A DNA stretch of 64,000 bases from Haemaphysalis longicornis. Taxonomy: Eukaryota > Arthropoda > Arachnida > Ixodida > Ixodidae. Positions 21,803 through 33,423 of the stretch are shown here, piece by piece. The stretch is from NCBI GenBank assembly GCA_013339765.2, contig CM023457.1:79232192-79296191 (forward strand), given 5' to 3'. Below the pieces are notes generated by a model, which saw nothing but the letters and a program-made list of their open reading frames with translations, was not told the origin of the DNA and did no database searches. Position numbers and translations under genes: made by a program. How positions within the stretch are numbered: position 1 is the first letter of the stretch; each line of letters opens with the position of its first letter.

Positions 21803-22673
21803 TGGACAGTAACTAGTTACTGTTAACGCGTTACCGGCAGTTAGTTACTTTTTTCAGTAACTTGTAACTGTAACTGGTTACTTTTAGGTTAGAGGAACTT
21901 GTAACTGTAACAGTTACTTTTACACTGTGACTGTAATCGAAAATACCGTGACAGTTACTTCCATTTTTTTCTGAGAAAAAATATCCAACCGCAACACTCG
22001 CTAAAGGCCGACGTAAAGTTCGCCCTATCCTCTCCACCTTTCACATTTCCACAACCCGGCTTCCCCCGCCGTTTGGGAGATAAGGTCATTAAAGGATTAT
22101 CTTCCCTGCAGGAGACCGAGGTCAAAGGTCGCTCTTCAAGGTGATTTCTCAAAACTTTTCCTTCGTCTAGTTAGGCTTACGAAAACAAACAAAAAAAAGA
22201 AACTGGTAATTATACCTCCGCTGAGGAGGAAGCTGGCCTACCCTTATAAAGGAAGACCACCGCAGAGGCGCCCCCGAGAACGGGGCACCTATGATCCCTC
22301 CAAGGGTGCGTCAACGAAAAAGTTGATGCAACGAAATGAAGTGTGCAAAGCGACTGTTGGTGTTTGCCTTGAGTGTGCCCCCTTTTAGGTCCCTTTGTCT
22401 GGGGTTTTATTACATGCAGTTTCGACCACCCGCGTGCCCGCATGTTTCGTGACACTTCGAACTAACTATGTCAAAGGCTTTTTTTGTATACGGGCATGCC
22501 TTATTAATAAGGTAGGAGTTGTATGTTTGAAAAGCAAAAGGCTCCAAATTATTGTAAAACTAGTTGTTTTGTGAAAAAAAAGTAGCTAACTACAGCGGGT
22601 CCTAGCTGTAACTAGTTTTAATAAATTCTCTTTACGGGCATATCTCCCAGCAAGTTTCAAGAGTAACCGTCCA
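21803..22673. mobile_element. Possible non-autonomous DNA transposon, ~0.87 kb
   Basis: The ends are TGGACAGTAACT (21803-21814) and, inverted, TGGACGGTTACT (complement of 22673-22662), with 10 of 12 bases matching. Just inside the left end lies a dense run of degenerate GTAACTGTAACTGGTTAC-like units (21811-21955), and a similar GCTGTAACTAGTTTTAA patch lies near the right end. No ORF and no clear target duplication. The superfamily is unknown. Confidence 0.45.
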
Positions 22674-23069
22674 GTATGCAACATATTTTAAATCAATTTT
22701 AATCTTTGCGCGCACGAGAAAGCTCAGAACGGATACCCTTTCGACATCGGCATCAATATGACGCCATTTGCTCTTGGCCCCAAACTTGCGAAGTCAGGGC
22801 TGCCTTGGCGTGGTCAGCGTTCTTTCTGTGCAACACTGTAAACCCCACCACTGCATAGGTGACGCCCACATTTTTTTTTTCTATTGAACCAATTTTAAAC
22901 CCAAGTTCGCCGTGCTGGTGGGGCTACCAACACGTTTTCCTCATCACCACTCACGCTTTCTGCATGACTGCACGGGGTACTCATTCCTTACCACGTTACC
23001 CGATCGATCTCAGAGCAATCTTTTAACAGCGAGGCTGTTAAGCAAATCATATTTTTTTTTGTGTCCGCA

Positions 23070-23365
23070 GTTAAAAATACCAAGAAATTGCCGAGCGCCC
23101 GCCCGGCATGTTAACAAAACCAAAAAAAAATGTTTGGCGCTCGCGTGTGCGTGCCTCGCGACAACCGCCCAGCGTATCCTACGCACGTTCGTCAAGCCAA
23201 GCATACTCGCTTAAGGAGAAGATTGGCCAAGATTGCGGCGACCACCCGGCACTTAAATAACCAAGAAAATGCCGAGCGCTCGTTTGTAGGTGCCTCGCGG
23301 CGACCGCCTATCGTCCACGGCAACGTTTGTCAAACCTGTGGTCAAAATTGGCAAAAAACAATTCC
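23070..23365. repeat. Degenerate tandem duplication, two units
   Basis: Unit 1 (about 23070-23235) and unit 2 (about 23250-23360) share ACCAAGAAA, TGCCGAGCGC, GTGCCTCGCG, CGACCGCC or CAACCGCC, and CGTTYGTCAA, then a TTGGCMAA word. Unit 1 carries an extra A-rich insertion. No protein is encoded consistently in both units. Confidence 0.65.
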
Positions 23366-24486
23366 AGCGTTCACTGTAATCGTGGCAACACTTGCTCGCA
23401 ACGAAAAAGACACGTCATAGCGTACGCCCTTCAATGTGATGTCCAATGATTATCACTTTCAAAATATTCAAGCTTACACTTATAGCAACAACGATGGAAT
23501 AAAGGTCGTTGCGGCAGTGAAGAAGAAGCAAATCGGCTGCAATCGCGGACTTAAACCTTCGTGATGGTCGTGAAGGTTGCGGACAGCTTCGCTACCTTCA
23601 AGTCTTACGCGTCAGTCTGAGCTATTCCTTTCATGGGTGACGTATACACTCACAACGCTCTCTCTTCGTTGGGGCTTCGTCTTCAATATTTAGGTGTGGT
23701 GGATGGGGTTGTTGTGTGGGATCAGGCTTCTGGATTGCGGCTCCTCCTAATTCAATGGGAGTGTCTTCACCACAGTTCGCCAGTTCCGTCTCCTGAAGGA
23801 AGCTTAGTAGAAGGTGCGACACGTCTCTGCGCAGCATCCAATTTAGAAATGTCCAATGAGGCGTACAGCCTCTCTCGATCGTCCCAGCTGACACGAAGAG
23901 TATCTACAATTATTGGTCCCGCAGTCACCGTGGACTACGCTATACGCTAGGCAAGCTATGCACATTGCTATGGCCTTCCATGCGTGATAGGCGCCTTTCC
24001 ACTAGCCGTCCGTGAACTATCTCGGACAAGGTAACTCATAAAGCAAGCCCAAGGTTAGAGGAGTTCCGCGTAAGCACTGTTGGCCGTTATATCCGCTTTG
24101 GGGCAAAAACAAAATCATGCACCCCTCCGTCTAACGACAACGATGTGTGAACGCGAAACTTTCTCGTGATGGATTCTTTCGCTGGCCAATCCCACACCGC
24201 GAGTATGTGTTACTCCGGAGGCACGCACCACTTTTCTGGAAGGCCGTGTCTCGAGTTCCGTCCGACGGTATTATAAGCACTCCACTCTATCGACGTCCAC
24301 CGGTGTGTTCTAACAAAATTACCGTGGCAGGAACTACATCGCTCTAGATAACGCAAAGCAAGCAAACCTAACCTAAACATAGCATAGCATGACCTAACGC
24401 ACACAAGGAGAGCATTTAAAACACCCAAACTACCCTAAGCCATAAAAATTATACTTTAAGGTAAGGATGAAAAAAAAACAAATAAG

Positions 24487-24565
24487 GCAAAAAAAAGGCG
24501 GTCTCAAACCACTGTCTTTGGGATCAATAAGCTAAGACGGATCCTCTAGACTACAACGACAGACG
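24487..24565 (-). repeat. tRNA-like degenerate sequence with Pol III-type terminator
   Basis: On the minus strand the stretch runs TGTCGTTGTAGTCTAGAGG (A-box-like), an anticodon-arm-like middle, then GTGGTTTGAGACC (B-box-like) and immediately TTTTTTT. It does not fold into a regular cloverleaf, so it is a tRNA pseudogene or SINE head rather than a working tRNA gene. Confidence 0.45.
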
Positions 24566-24784
24566 CCTCAGCCGGAGCGAGCTTAGTCTTAAATATTCGA
24601 ATGTCGTCGGATGGCACCCTAGCCATGCCTGCAGCCATCAACTAGAGTGCCGTCGGACGGCACTCTAGACACTTGGTTTTAGAACCGGTAACTCTCGGGT
24701 GTGCGCTCCGTATTCCGTAAGCCTAAAGTTTGGATTTGGGGTGTACGGCGCGAATCGGTACCTGCTCCTTGGCATTCGCTTCGA

Positions 24785-24860
24785 CCATGTCGAAATGGAG
24801 CAATCGGATAGACGCCGCTTCAAAACCCGAAGGACTCAGGTTCGATTCCGGCCATGGGAA
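24785..24860 (+). repeat. tRNA-like degenerate sequence
   Basis: ATGGAGCAATCGGATAGACG (A-box-like) is followed 35 bases later by CAGGTTCGATTCCGG (good B box). The anticodon arm lacks a normal loop, so this is more likely a SINE head or tRNA pseudogene. Confidence 0.4.
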
Positions 24861-25362
24861 GCATTTGTAAAGCACAGCTTTACTACTTTCGTTCAGTGGC
24901 TTCGCCGCGGATGCGCAAGTTCACCTTTGACACACCGCTGACACCGCTGACCGCTGACACACCTCCTGCGACACACCTTTTGAAGCGCATCGCGTGATTC
25001 GCCGGGCCCGCGTTCGGCGCTGCGCACAAGGCCCCGTTTTCAGTCGTTCTGCTCAGATAGCGGTTGCGGCCGATCAGCTGACCGGCATCCGACCAACCCC
25101 GCCGCCTCCCACGCATGCGTCACTGGGTCGTCACGGGCTACGTGACTCGTCATTGCGCCCGGCAAAGAGAAAGGCCGTGTTCGCCGCGAATGACAGTGAG
25201 GCGGGCCTCTTTCTGTGAACGCTGCACGGGACCGAACGGCGTTGAGCCGTGGTCGGCAATACAGCTACATCAAAGGTTAACCAAGCGAAACCCTGACTCA
25301 ACCAGACTAAGCCAAGCTTTTGCTTTGCATATACAAGGTTAGCTGAGCTAAACCACAGCCAT

Positions 25363-26680
25363 TTTTCCTTTCACTTCCCCCACGATCACTCATCATCATC
25401 GTCAAAGAAAGTTGGCTTTCGTAAAGGGTGTTGATAGCGTACAACGGCATGAGTGAGGACACTAAAGTTCGCTTTTAAAAAAATAAGACTCCAGGCTCAG
25501 ATCTGGCGAAAGCACCGCTTACGGCTTTGTTCTTGCAGCACGGACGCGTCGATCTGCCCAGCCAGCCTCGTCCTCCCAGTGGACAACAAAGAAAGCGGGG
25601 AGACTCCGACCGGAACGGTGTCCGCGCGACGCAATCAGCGAGTCTGATTACTCGCCAAGCGCCCATCCCCGTCCGCCGCACACAATGGAGAGCGGTGCCG
25701 GTCACGACTTGACGTGATGGACGCTGCTGCAAGGCTCACGCCGGAGAGGCCGTATGCCTTGAGGACCGGCGACGTGGAAACGACGAAAGTGAACGTCGTT
25801 TGGGAGGCGGCGCGAAGGCTGCGGGCGTTCAAATAGAGGCGGGCATCCAAACAATCGAGGCAGCAAGAAACCCGCGCACGTTGGGACGGCCCGCCCTGGA
25901 GGTCTTCAAAAGGAACAAACGCGAAGCGGCAAGACAATGTCGACGGATATCGAATAGAGCCGACGGGCCAAGATTAGGCCGGCGAAGCCGTCAGGCGGTA
26001 CGCCCTCACTGACACGCAGGGAAGCGAAGCGGGAGACGGTAGCAAGCATTTGTGCAAATTTCGCACGATGTAGTGCCGTCATAAGTAATTGGAACAAGGA
26101 TTGGTGAATATCGCAAAATATTTGTCTGAGTGGCTTTATGAATGCCATTGCTGGTTTACTGGAAGAAAACTCCTTTTAAAGGCACACCGATGCAGCCAGG
26201 CAGTTTCCGGAAGAAGAAATTTTGTAAATTTTGGAGACGATGTTCCAATTACTTTTGACGGCACCTGTACGTAAACGAAGCGTTTCGTAGTGTTGTGCAA
26301 ATTAACATAAGTGTGTTGGAACTAGCGAAGTGGCGGAACAGTCATGAAACCACGAATTCTCAAACTTAGGCGAGCCTGACTAGTCAAATGCTACCCCCTG
26401 TATAGTTTAGTATTCATTTCGCGCTACTATAACCGTATAATGTAACTTAATCGTGTTGCGATTTCGAAAAGCAAGAAAATCACACCGTTATGCTACAAGG
26501 GGACCGGCAACGGTAAAGTAAAGCGACATTGTCATCGTAGTAGTCGTACAGTCCTTTTAAAGCGAAGCTTTAGTGGTCTCACTAATGGCGTCTTCAACGC
26601 GAAAACGCCCTTTAGGAAAGCCAACTTTCTCTGACGATGATGATGAATAATCGTGAGTGCAGTGAAAGAACAAAAAATTA
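25363..26680. repeat. Inverted pair of one ~80-90-bp repeat, 1.15 kb apart
   Basis: The left copy (25363-25440, plus) reads CACGATCACTCATCATCATC, then GTCAAAGAAAGTTGGCTTTC and TAAAGGG. The right copy (26587-26680) gives the same order on the minus strand, with about 80% identity by eye. The right copy continues into a TTTTAAAGCGAAGCTTTA hairpin that the left lacks. The pair may be ends of one element or two independent insertions. The CpG-rich interior (25.5-26.0 kb) holds no recognisable protein. Confidence 0.6.
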
Positions 26681-26813
26681 AAGCCGTTCCACTCAATGCG
26701 AAAGCTGTCCGAAGTCCGAACAAACAGCTGCATCAAAATCAAACTCTTTTCCTGACGGCTCCCCCATTCAAACAGTAAAGTGAGTTTAAGACGCTAGGAG
26801 TAACATTTTCTGA

Positions 26814-27776
26814 AAATGGGCTCACGGGCCGTAATCCGCTATCACTCTTACATACACTTTACCATCACTTCACTCTTCGCTTCCTGAAAACTCTCATTCC
26901 TCGTTCTTCCTGATAAATCAACGGAGGTTATTATGTCCAACGCATTTCTAAATTGTTTAAAAATTTCATTCCGTGTTCGAGACATCCGGAGTTTATGGGC
27001 GGTCTCTTTCAACAGAACCACTTAAGGATGACAATTGCTACGAAACAGAAAAACAGAATACCGGTATTGCTAACGGGGCCTTCACAGATTGGGGAAGGGC
27101 CATAGGATACTTTATGCAGTTTAAACACGTGTTTGAGCTATACCTTGCATGTTATGATTATTTTGAACTTTCTAATATTTTCTTGTGTCATACGCCTGGT
27201 TTATTAAATAATTGTGTGTTTTACTGGAAGATCGATGCCGACCTACAAGATGAAAAATTGTATTGGTCTTTCTTGCATTCGTATGTAGGTGTAACACTTG
27301 TTACCTTCTGACTTCCCAATCTCATGGGTTACTATCGGAAATTTTGGCATGCCTGCCCAAGTTGGATTTTACATTTGCGTAGGTATCGTATCTAATGTAT
27401 CTGTGCACCGTAACTATGTATTATACTCAATGTTTGAAAAATTGACAACATATTCTTTTGTCTATGGGTTGACAACAACATGCTCTTGTATGTACTACTG
27501 TGCTCATGTTGTCCATGTTCTAGGAGGCAGGCGCCCTCGTCAAGGTACACTTTTTTTTTTGGGGTTTGGGGGTGCGTTTTCTCTCGCCTCCTTGTGTCCC
27601 CAAAAGCGTGAAATTAATGAAGACTTGAAAAAAAAAAGTTCAGAGCAGTTGATTCGCCATAATGGGCTGTGGCGCCGTAATCCGCTGACTCTTACCAGCC
27701 ATCACGCTCTTCACCGCCCTGTCTCATTCCTCTCCTGGTGAACTCAACGGAGGTTTGTCCAACGCATTTCAAATTT
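26814..27776. repeat. Direct repeat pair (~120-140 bp), 26814-26958 and 27660-27776
   Basis: Both copies run AATGGGCT, CGCCGTAATCCGCT or GGGCCGTAATCCGCT, CTCTTAC, ATCAC, CTCATTCCTC, TCAACGGAGGTT, GTCCAACGCATTTC and AAATT. They are separated by about 0.7 kb of AT-rich DNA. They could be remnant terminal repeats of a small element or two pieces of a dispersed repeat. The interior ORF (26973-27311) has no recognisable features. Confidence 0.7.
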
Positions 27777-29029
27777 CCCGCCTTCGTAGTGCTCGCGCGC
27801 CCCTGCCTGAAACTGCGCCAGCGGGAGTTCCGTTCTTTTTGGGCTTGCTTTTCCTCCCGAAGTGACGGCGTTGCACCGCCACTTGTTTTCCTTTACTATT
27901 GACGACAGCCGCTACGACGGAACGTCGTGTGGGTTTACTTGGGTCCAGCGGGCGAGCAACGACGACAAGGCGAGCTCCTAAAGTGCTCGGCACTCTAAAA
28001 AAAATGGCTGACGATTCTATACCCCCTAATGCGAAATTCGAGCGCCTCGCGAACTAGTTCTCTCGGTCACGGCGCATAGCTGCTGCGTCTCGGGAAGTGG
28101 TTGCGTGATCAGCGAGCGCATGGAGGCGCGCGCCACTTTGCCTTTATCTCGCAGCACGTCGCCGCTGCCGAGCATGTTGTTGTAAATCGTGTTTGAACCT
28201 CCCGCGCAAATTTCACGTGGTTTAAGCCACGCAACAAGGAGAAGAGGGAGAGTTTCGTTATTGAAAGAGATAAGAGCAACAGGAGGACGCCGAAGGACAT
28301 ATGTACGTGCATCACGCAGCGCGTGCTGGGCTTCTGTGGCGCCGCCTCTGCCAACGTTACCCTCGGCATGCGGCCCTCCCCCTCGCACTTTCGCCGCACT
28401 TTCCGCCTCCGTTTTCCTTTTATCTTCGGTGTTTCCTTCGTTCGCTCGGCTACGAGGCCTACTAAGCCACCGAACCACAGTAGCGACGCTTAAGAGCTGC
28501 GCACTTAAATTAACGTTCACCTGATTAACAATCTCATGCCTTTCCTACCCTGCCAATAACAATGGCACGGCAGCGTCACGCTCAAGAAGATTGCTAGGGG
28601 ACAAAACGTTCACTTGCGCGCAGCGAAGAGCTTTGTTGCACGTAAAGCGTCAAAAAGATAAACCAAGCAAGGCAATGGATTAAAAATGTGTGAAAGTCTT
28701 GTGATTGTGCCAGATACAACCACCGAGGAAAAACTTCCAATAAACACACGTAAGCACATAACCCGTTGTCTTGATTCATTTAGCTAGCTGTCCTTCCCTA
28801 TTGGCCACGAAAGCCAGCACTGAAGAGGTCGGCGCTTCGATCGTTTTGACGTCACAGGTAAGTTACGTCCGATCCCACCTCGCTGCGGTGCTGGCTAATA
28901 GTACTACGCTCGGTTGTAATAGCGCCTTATCTGCATATTTCGTGGCGACTTCTCGGCGTGTAAAGCAGCATAATTTCACCCCCTCGGATCTTTCTGACCT
29001 CGGTTTGTAAGTTAGGAGGACAGCGCGAA

Positions 29030-29225
29030 AAAAAAACAGGCATTCAAGTAGTAGATGACGCAAATCTTCGGCCTCATGTCTATGAGTGCAGCCGGTGTCG
29101 TGAGCGAGTTGAACGCGGTGAAGGAATTTCTCGGTGTACGCGACGGCAAGACGAAGGCGGTATAACAACATGTCTATACACTGAACGACTGAGACGACAC
29201 GTATTACAATCATGCAAGGGCGGGT
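29030..29225 (-). mobile_element. LINE fragment, C-terminal end of ORF2
   Basis: The minus strand encodes LLYRLRLAVAYTEKFLHRVQ, then LAHDTGCTHRHEAEDLRHLLLECLFF. This is the end of a non-LTR retrotransposon polyprotein, where a Cys/His knuckle precedes a conserved HLLLEC-type motif. Only this short 5'-truncated part is present, and the downstream frame is broken. Confidence 0.7.
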
Positions 29226-29804
29226 CCACTATATATATGTAAAATAGCGATGCGCAATATTTGCCCGTTAACTGCATTTTCAGAGCAACGTGAGGTTTGA
29301 GTTGCCTAAAATAAGCCGTAGCGTATACCCTCGTAAAGGGCACGGTGATAGACGTCGAACCTGAACTGAGCTGTAGCAGCAAGTTGGTCGGCTCGCGAAT
29401 TTCCAGGTATTACAACGTGCCCAAAAATTTAATGAAATATTATTCGCCGTGTGCTCCTCCTTTCACTTGTAAGCACGTCACAGGTGCGCCTTGCAGAAAG
29501 ATTGTTTTTTTTTAATCGGTGAAGATGGCCTATTAAGTGGGGAAAGTTGTATAGCGGACGAATGCGACTGCAAGGTATAGAGGCTCAGCGGCCGTCGATG
29601 GTTTGGGGGGTGGGAACGTTTGGATGTTTCATCAATGCCGAGGCCTGGTGCTGTGTTTACGCTGATGACGAAGAGATGGATGTAGACGATCCATCAATGT
29701 ATATGTGCACACATGACCTGCATAATGTTCATGCATATAAGTAAGCGTTATCTGCGTTGCTGCCAGTGTACATATGGGTACTTTTCCATCCTCTTATTTT
29801 TCAG

Positions 29805-29950
29805 CAACACCAGGCATCCCGGAAAAATGGAGTTTGTACATGTGCAATCGGCAGCTCAACTCTGGACTGCACCAAAAAGGCTCCAGCAAAACACATTTAC
29901 TTATGCCGGCTGTAGACAGGCCGCAATACCGGCAGCAGTTAGGCCTATGA
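29805..29950 (+). CDS. Candidate terminal exon of an unidentified gene
   Basis: A strong acceptor (TCCTCTTATTTTTCAG, ending 29804) is followed by a frame open for 47 codons to TGA at 29948-29950. It includes PGIPEKWSLYMCNRQLNS and GLHQKGSSKTHLL. I do not recognise it. No matching upstream exon or polyadenylation signal was found, so this may be chance. The zone just downstream (30140-30160) contains CCAAGATGGCCG, a YY1-like start-site word. Confidence 0.18.
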
Positions 29951-32430
29951 AACAGTGCGCGGAAGACACCGCCTGGAACAGATCGTGAGCTACGATGGGT
30001 GACTAGGATTGGCAGGCCGTCTCTGTGACTGCCAGGTTGGCTACGCTTCCATCTTGGCTTTCGCAAAGGAGTCAAGGCCGCTGCATCAGCTTCGCAGCTC
30101 CGACCTTGCGGCGTAGTCTGGCAACAGTGTGCGGAGCAGCCAAGATGGCCGACACATTCAAGTTCGCGGCACAATTTCCCTTGTTCCCGAGTTCTTCGTT
30201 GCAGCGTGTGATCGCAGTCTTTAATCGATGCACAGCGAGTGCATTATCGCTAACGATAATGCAGTCTGCCTTGATGACACCCCGAATCACTTGGAGAGGC
30301 TTCAAGCACCCACATCAGCGACAGCGCTGAAATTGTCGTTTGATGGGAGCAGAGCAGGCAAGGGTGGGGGGAGCCGAGGCATGGAATGGTATTTTGATCA
30401 CAATGAGACGTTTTTTTTCCAGTGAGCCGGAGGTTGTGTAAAAAAGCAGAACTTGCGCAAGAGAGTTCTTTGAGAGGGGGCAATCACGTTTGTGGAGCGC
30501 TTATGAACTGCTTCGGGTAAGTTTACGAGTGGTGTTACAGTCCACTGTACGAATAACGGACTTCGTTGCGGCAAAATGAATGATGACTTGGAAATTCACA
30601 AAAATGTTAACTCCTCGTAAGGATGGTTTTTGACTCCTCACTTTCCCACGAGTTGCGCCCGGTATACACTACTCGCGCTAAACAAACGTGGCACCATAGA
30701 AGGCGTAGTCTAATCACAGACCGTTGTGCATATTCGAGTGGCCAGCCTTGCGAAACAGGCTTCTCTTGTGGCGCTGAACGCTGCCACAACTCGTGGCAAC
30801 GCCTCTGTCACGGCATTTTCCCATACATTGCCCAGTTTGGAATGCGATGAAAGATGTGGAAGAGAGATCGGTTCCGACCTGAAGATAATCATCGATGTCG
30901 GACGCAGGAAGTTGCCCAGGCAGGTTGGTAGTGGCGCCACCTACCCGCTGTGGCTACGGGGTTGATAGCCCACTTATATCTAAACGCCCTCGCAAAAGCC
31001 GCCCGGTATATCAACACAAAAGCTCGGCCGTATTCTGCAGCTCCCATACAGCGCCGCGTGTATACACAGCACAATGAGAAAGTGGTTTCGGCTCTTTTCG
31101 TGCCGCGCGTGCGACATAATACGGCGCCCTTTGACCCGTCCCCATTTCTGACGCTATGTAACGGGCAACGCTCGTTTCCGAGTCTGACGAGCGCGCGGCC
31201 TTCCCAAAGCTCGTCGAGGACCGTTCTTGCCTGCCGGCGGCCCGCAAGATGGGACAGGAACTCTCAGCGCGATGGCATCATCTCGTTTGCGGCACACCGC
31301 CGCGTCGACGTCGACCCGAAAGTTCGTGAGCGGTGGATGCGCCCGGCGATTACTGTATAAAGGAAGTCGAGCCGCCGCTGTCAGCGCGGCTGTAACACTT
31401 TTACGCCGCGCTGACACCGACCCCTGACCCTTCCCACTTGCCCGTCTCCCTTTCGCTCTCCACCGCCTCACGAAGACCTGAATGTATACCCCTCCATGCG
31501 GTCACGTCATCTCGTTAGCGCTGATCGTGGGAACGGCAAAGTTGCGCCAAGTGTGTCTTGCGTGGTCGGCATGGTTAGCCCTGTAGTTTCGTTTTGTTTC
31601 AGTGCAGCATGCCGGGAAATGATGATAACCATGGCTACCCGACGCACAGCTCGCAATGACAGACGAACTGTGTCTGTGGGGCTGGCAATCTTGAGAGACA
31701 AGCTTGCGGTCCAAATCACGTTTTGAGTGGCTTGCGACTTTAGCGGGTCGTTTTCCATTGCCGCACGCTTGGTCGACATACCAGGCGCCAACTACGTCAC
31801 TCACTATGTCATATCTCCACAGACACATAGCTCCGACGCGAGCGGCGGCGACATGCGTTCGCTTTTGTAGTTCGCTTATTCCATGGAGGAAAGAAAGCTT
31901 TTCTTTCCTCCATGGCTCAATCACTCTCCTTTTTCAGGGGAGCGTTTCCGCACCGAACGCGAGCGCCGATATGCCTTTGCTTTGGCGATGAGCTTTGTCT
32001 TTGGAAGCTGAATTTCCCACATAGCGTTTTTCTGCGCGTCCGCGCAGACACCAAAATATCTGGGATCCTATTCATCTTCAATCAAATGACGGTCCACATA
32101 AGCAGTCCATATCTCGGCCGTAGAATCGCAGCATTTCAATGAACAAATCACAGAAAGCGGTGACGGTCACCCCCCTCCCTCCTCAATGACGTCACCGCTG
32201 AAGTCACTCTTGCCGAGATGAATCCGAACTCCTCGTTTTACAGGGTAGAGGTACGATGTCGCCAACAAGTTGCACTCAAGTTGCCCATCAGTGCAACCGT
32301 CATTAGGTGTGAGGTCGCAATCCGCGTCCTTGTCCGTGATGACGACGCAGTGGGTATGCCTTGGCGTACATACGTACCTATGTACGTTCCTACTGAGGAA
32401 AGTGACTTAGCCCAGTCATAATACCTCATT
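29951..32430. other. No gene recognised; CpG-rich patch 31.0-31.5 kb
   Basis: Both strands carry many short overlapping frames typical of GC-rich non-coding DNA. About 31100-31470 is CpG-dense and could be a promoter, but no first exon could be supported. The palindrome at 31881-31915 is listed separately. Confidence 0.3.
31881..31915. repeat. Near-perfect 35-bp palindrome (15-bp arms)
   Basis: CCATGGAGGAAAGAA and its exact reverse complement TTCTTTCCTCCATGG flank a 5-base centre AGCTT. There is no T-run after it, so it is not terminator-like. Its perfect arms in decayed surroundings suggest a recent origin. Confidence 0.9.
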
Positions 32431-32435
32431 ATTAA

Positions 32436-33227
32436 TGTGAACTCACCTGGTCGTATTCCTGTGGAACTTACTTACTAGAGGACTTACTATGGGACTTACT
32501 TCATGACCCACGGGCTTAAAAAGCATGGTGCAGCGATGCGAATTTTTTTGCAGATACATGAAAATGTTCCTAAGGGCATAGTTTGTTTCTTTTAGAAATA
32601 TATCAGTTCTTTATTGAAATAACGAGTAAACAAGAAACAGATTTTGGTTTATCTAGTTTTCTCTAGATGGCGCTAGCTGTCTAGCAAGCGAGAGTATTTT
32701 TTTTTTCGGTACAGAAGTGACGTATTTCCAAAATAAGCAACTAGGCCGTTTGGGAGCGTTTTCGTGGATCTGCAGAATATTCGTATAGGTGGTATTCATT
32801 GAAAAGTTTGGCTGGCAATTTCTTCGCTTGGCCAACACTGGAAATGGCCACGGACATGGCGCGGCTTGTGCCACTACGGCCGCACGCCGAAGAAAAAAAA
32901 AAACACCGGCGTGCGTCGTCTGCTCCGTTTCAACCCGATTCTCAACGGTGGTGTCAACAGGGGTGTTATTAATCGCACTCACATTGGAGTCGAGGCATTA
33001 CTTTGCGTTCGACGGGGTATAGCTTGGAATGTCCAACCCAAATCATGCGCTTAGCACGGACAAGTACCGCCATCCCGCGGAGCCCGACGTAAGCAGTAAC
33101 GGCGCAATCACATGGTTGTTGCATGCGTTCCTGGCTAGTGAATACAGGCTATTGGTGCACGATGGTTTTTAAGCCCGTGGGTCATGAAGTGGTAAGTCTT
33201 ATAGGAATGATAACAGGTGAGTCCCCC
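32436..33227. mobile_element. TTAA-flanked MITE (piggyBac-like), copy 2
   Basis: TTAA occurs at 32432-32435 and at 33228-33231, immediately outside the ends. The right end read inward is GGGGGACTCACCTGTTATCA, then GACTTACCACTTCATGACCC, ACGGGCTTAAAAACCATCGT. The left end reads TGTGAACTCACCTGGT, and both continue to CATGACCCACGGGCTTAAAA. The 792-bp body has no transposase; TTAGAAATATATCAGTTCTT and TAGATGGCGCTAGCTGT match the element at 8.3-8.7 kb. A TTAA duplication is the hallmark of piggyBac-type insertion, hence the tentative class. Confidence 0.78.
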
Positions 33228-33329
33228 TTAAACAGTGCCGAAAAAATGAACCGATGAGGCCAGCAGACCAACATGCTTTTCAACACTTTTTTTTGGCGTT
33301 CCTGCAGAAAACTCAAAGCTTGCTTGCTC

Positions 33330-33330
<1 letters not shown>

Positions 33331-33421
<91 letters not shown>
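33331..33421. repeat. (TTGA)n microsatellite, about 23 units
   Basis: A perfect tetranucleotide array of 91 bases. Read on the minus strand it is (TCAA)n following GGCTACT, an arrangement that could be a retroelement 3' tail. Frames across it give a meaningless Asn-Gln-Ser-Ile repeat. Confidence 0.97.

Positions 33422-33423
<2 letters not shown>

Noticed and set aside
29713..30330. 126-codon minus and 101-codon plus ORFs
   Set aside because: Overlapping frames with no recognisable motif; only the splice-flanked 29805 frame seemed worth noting.
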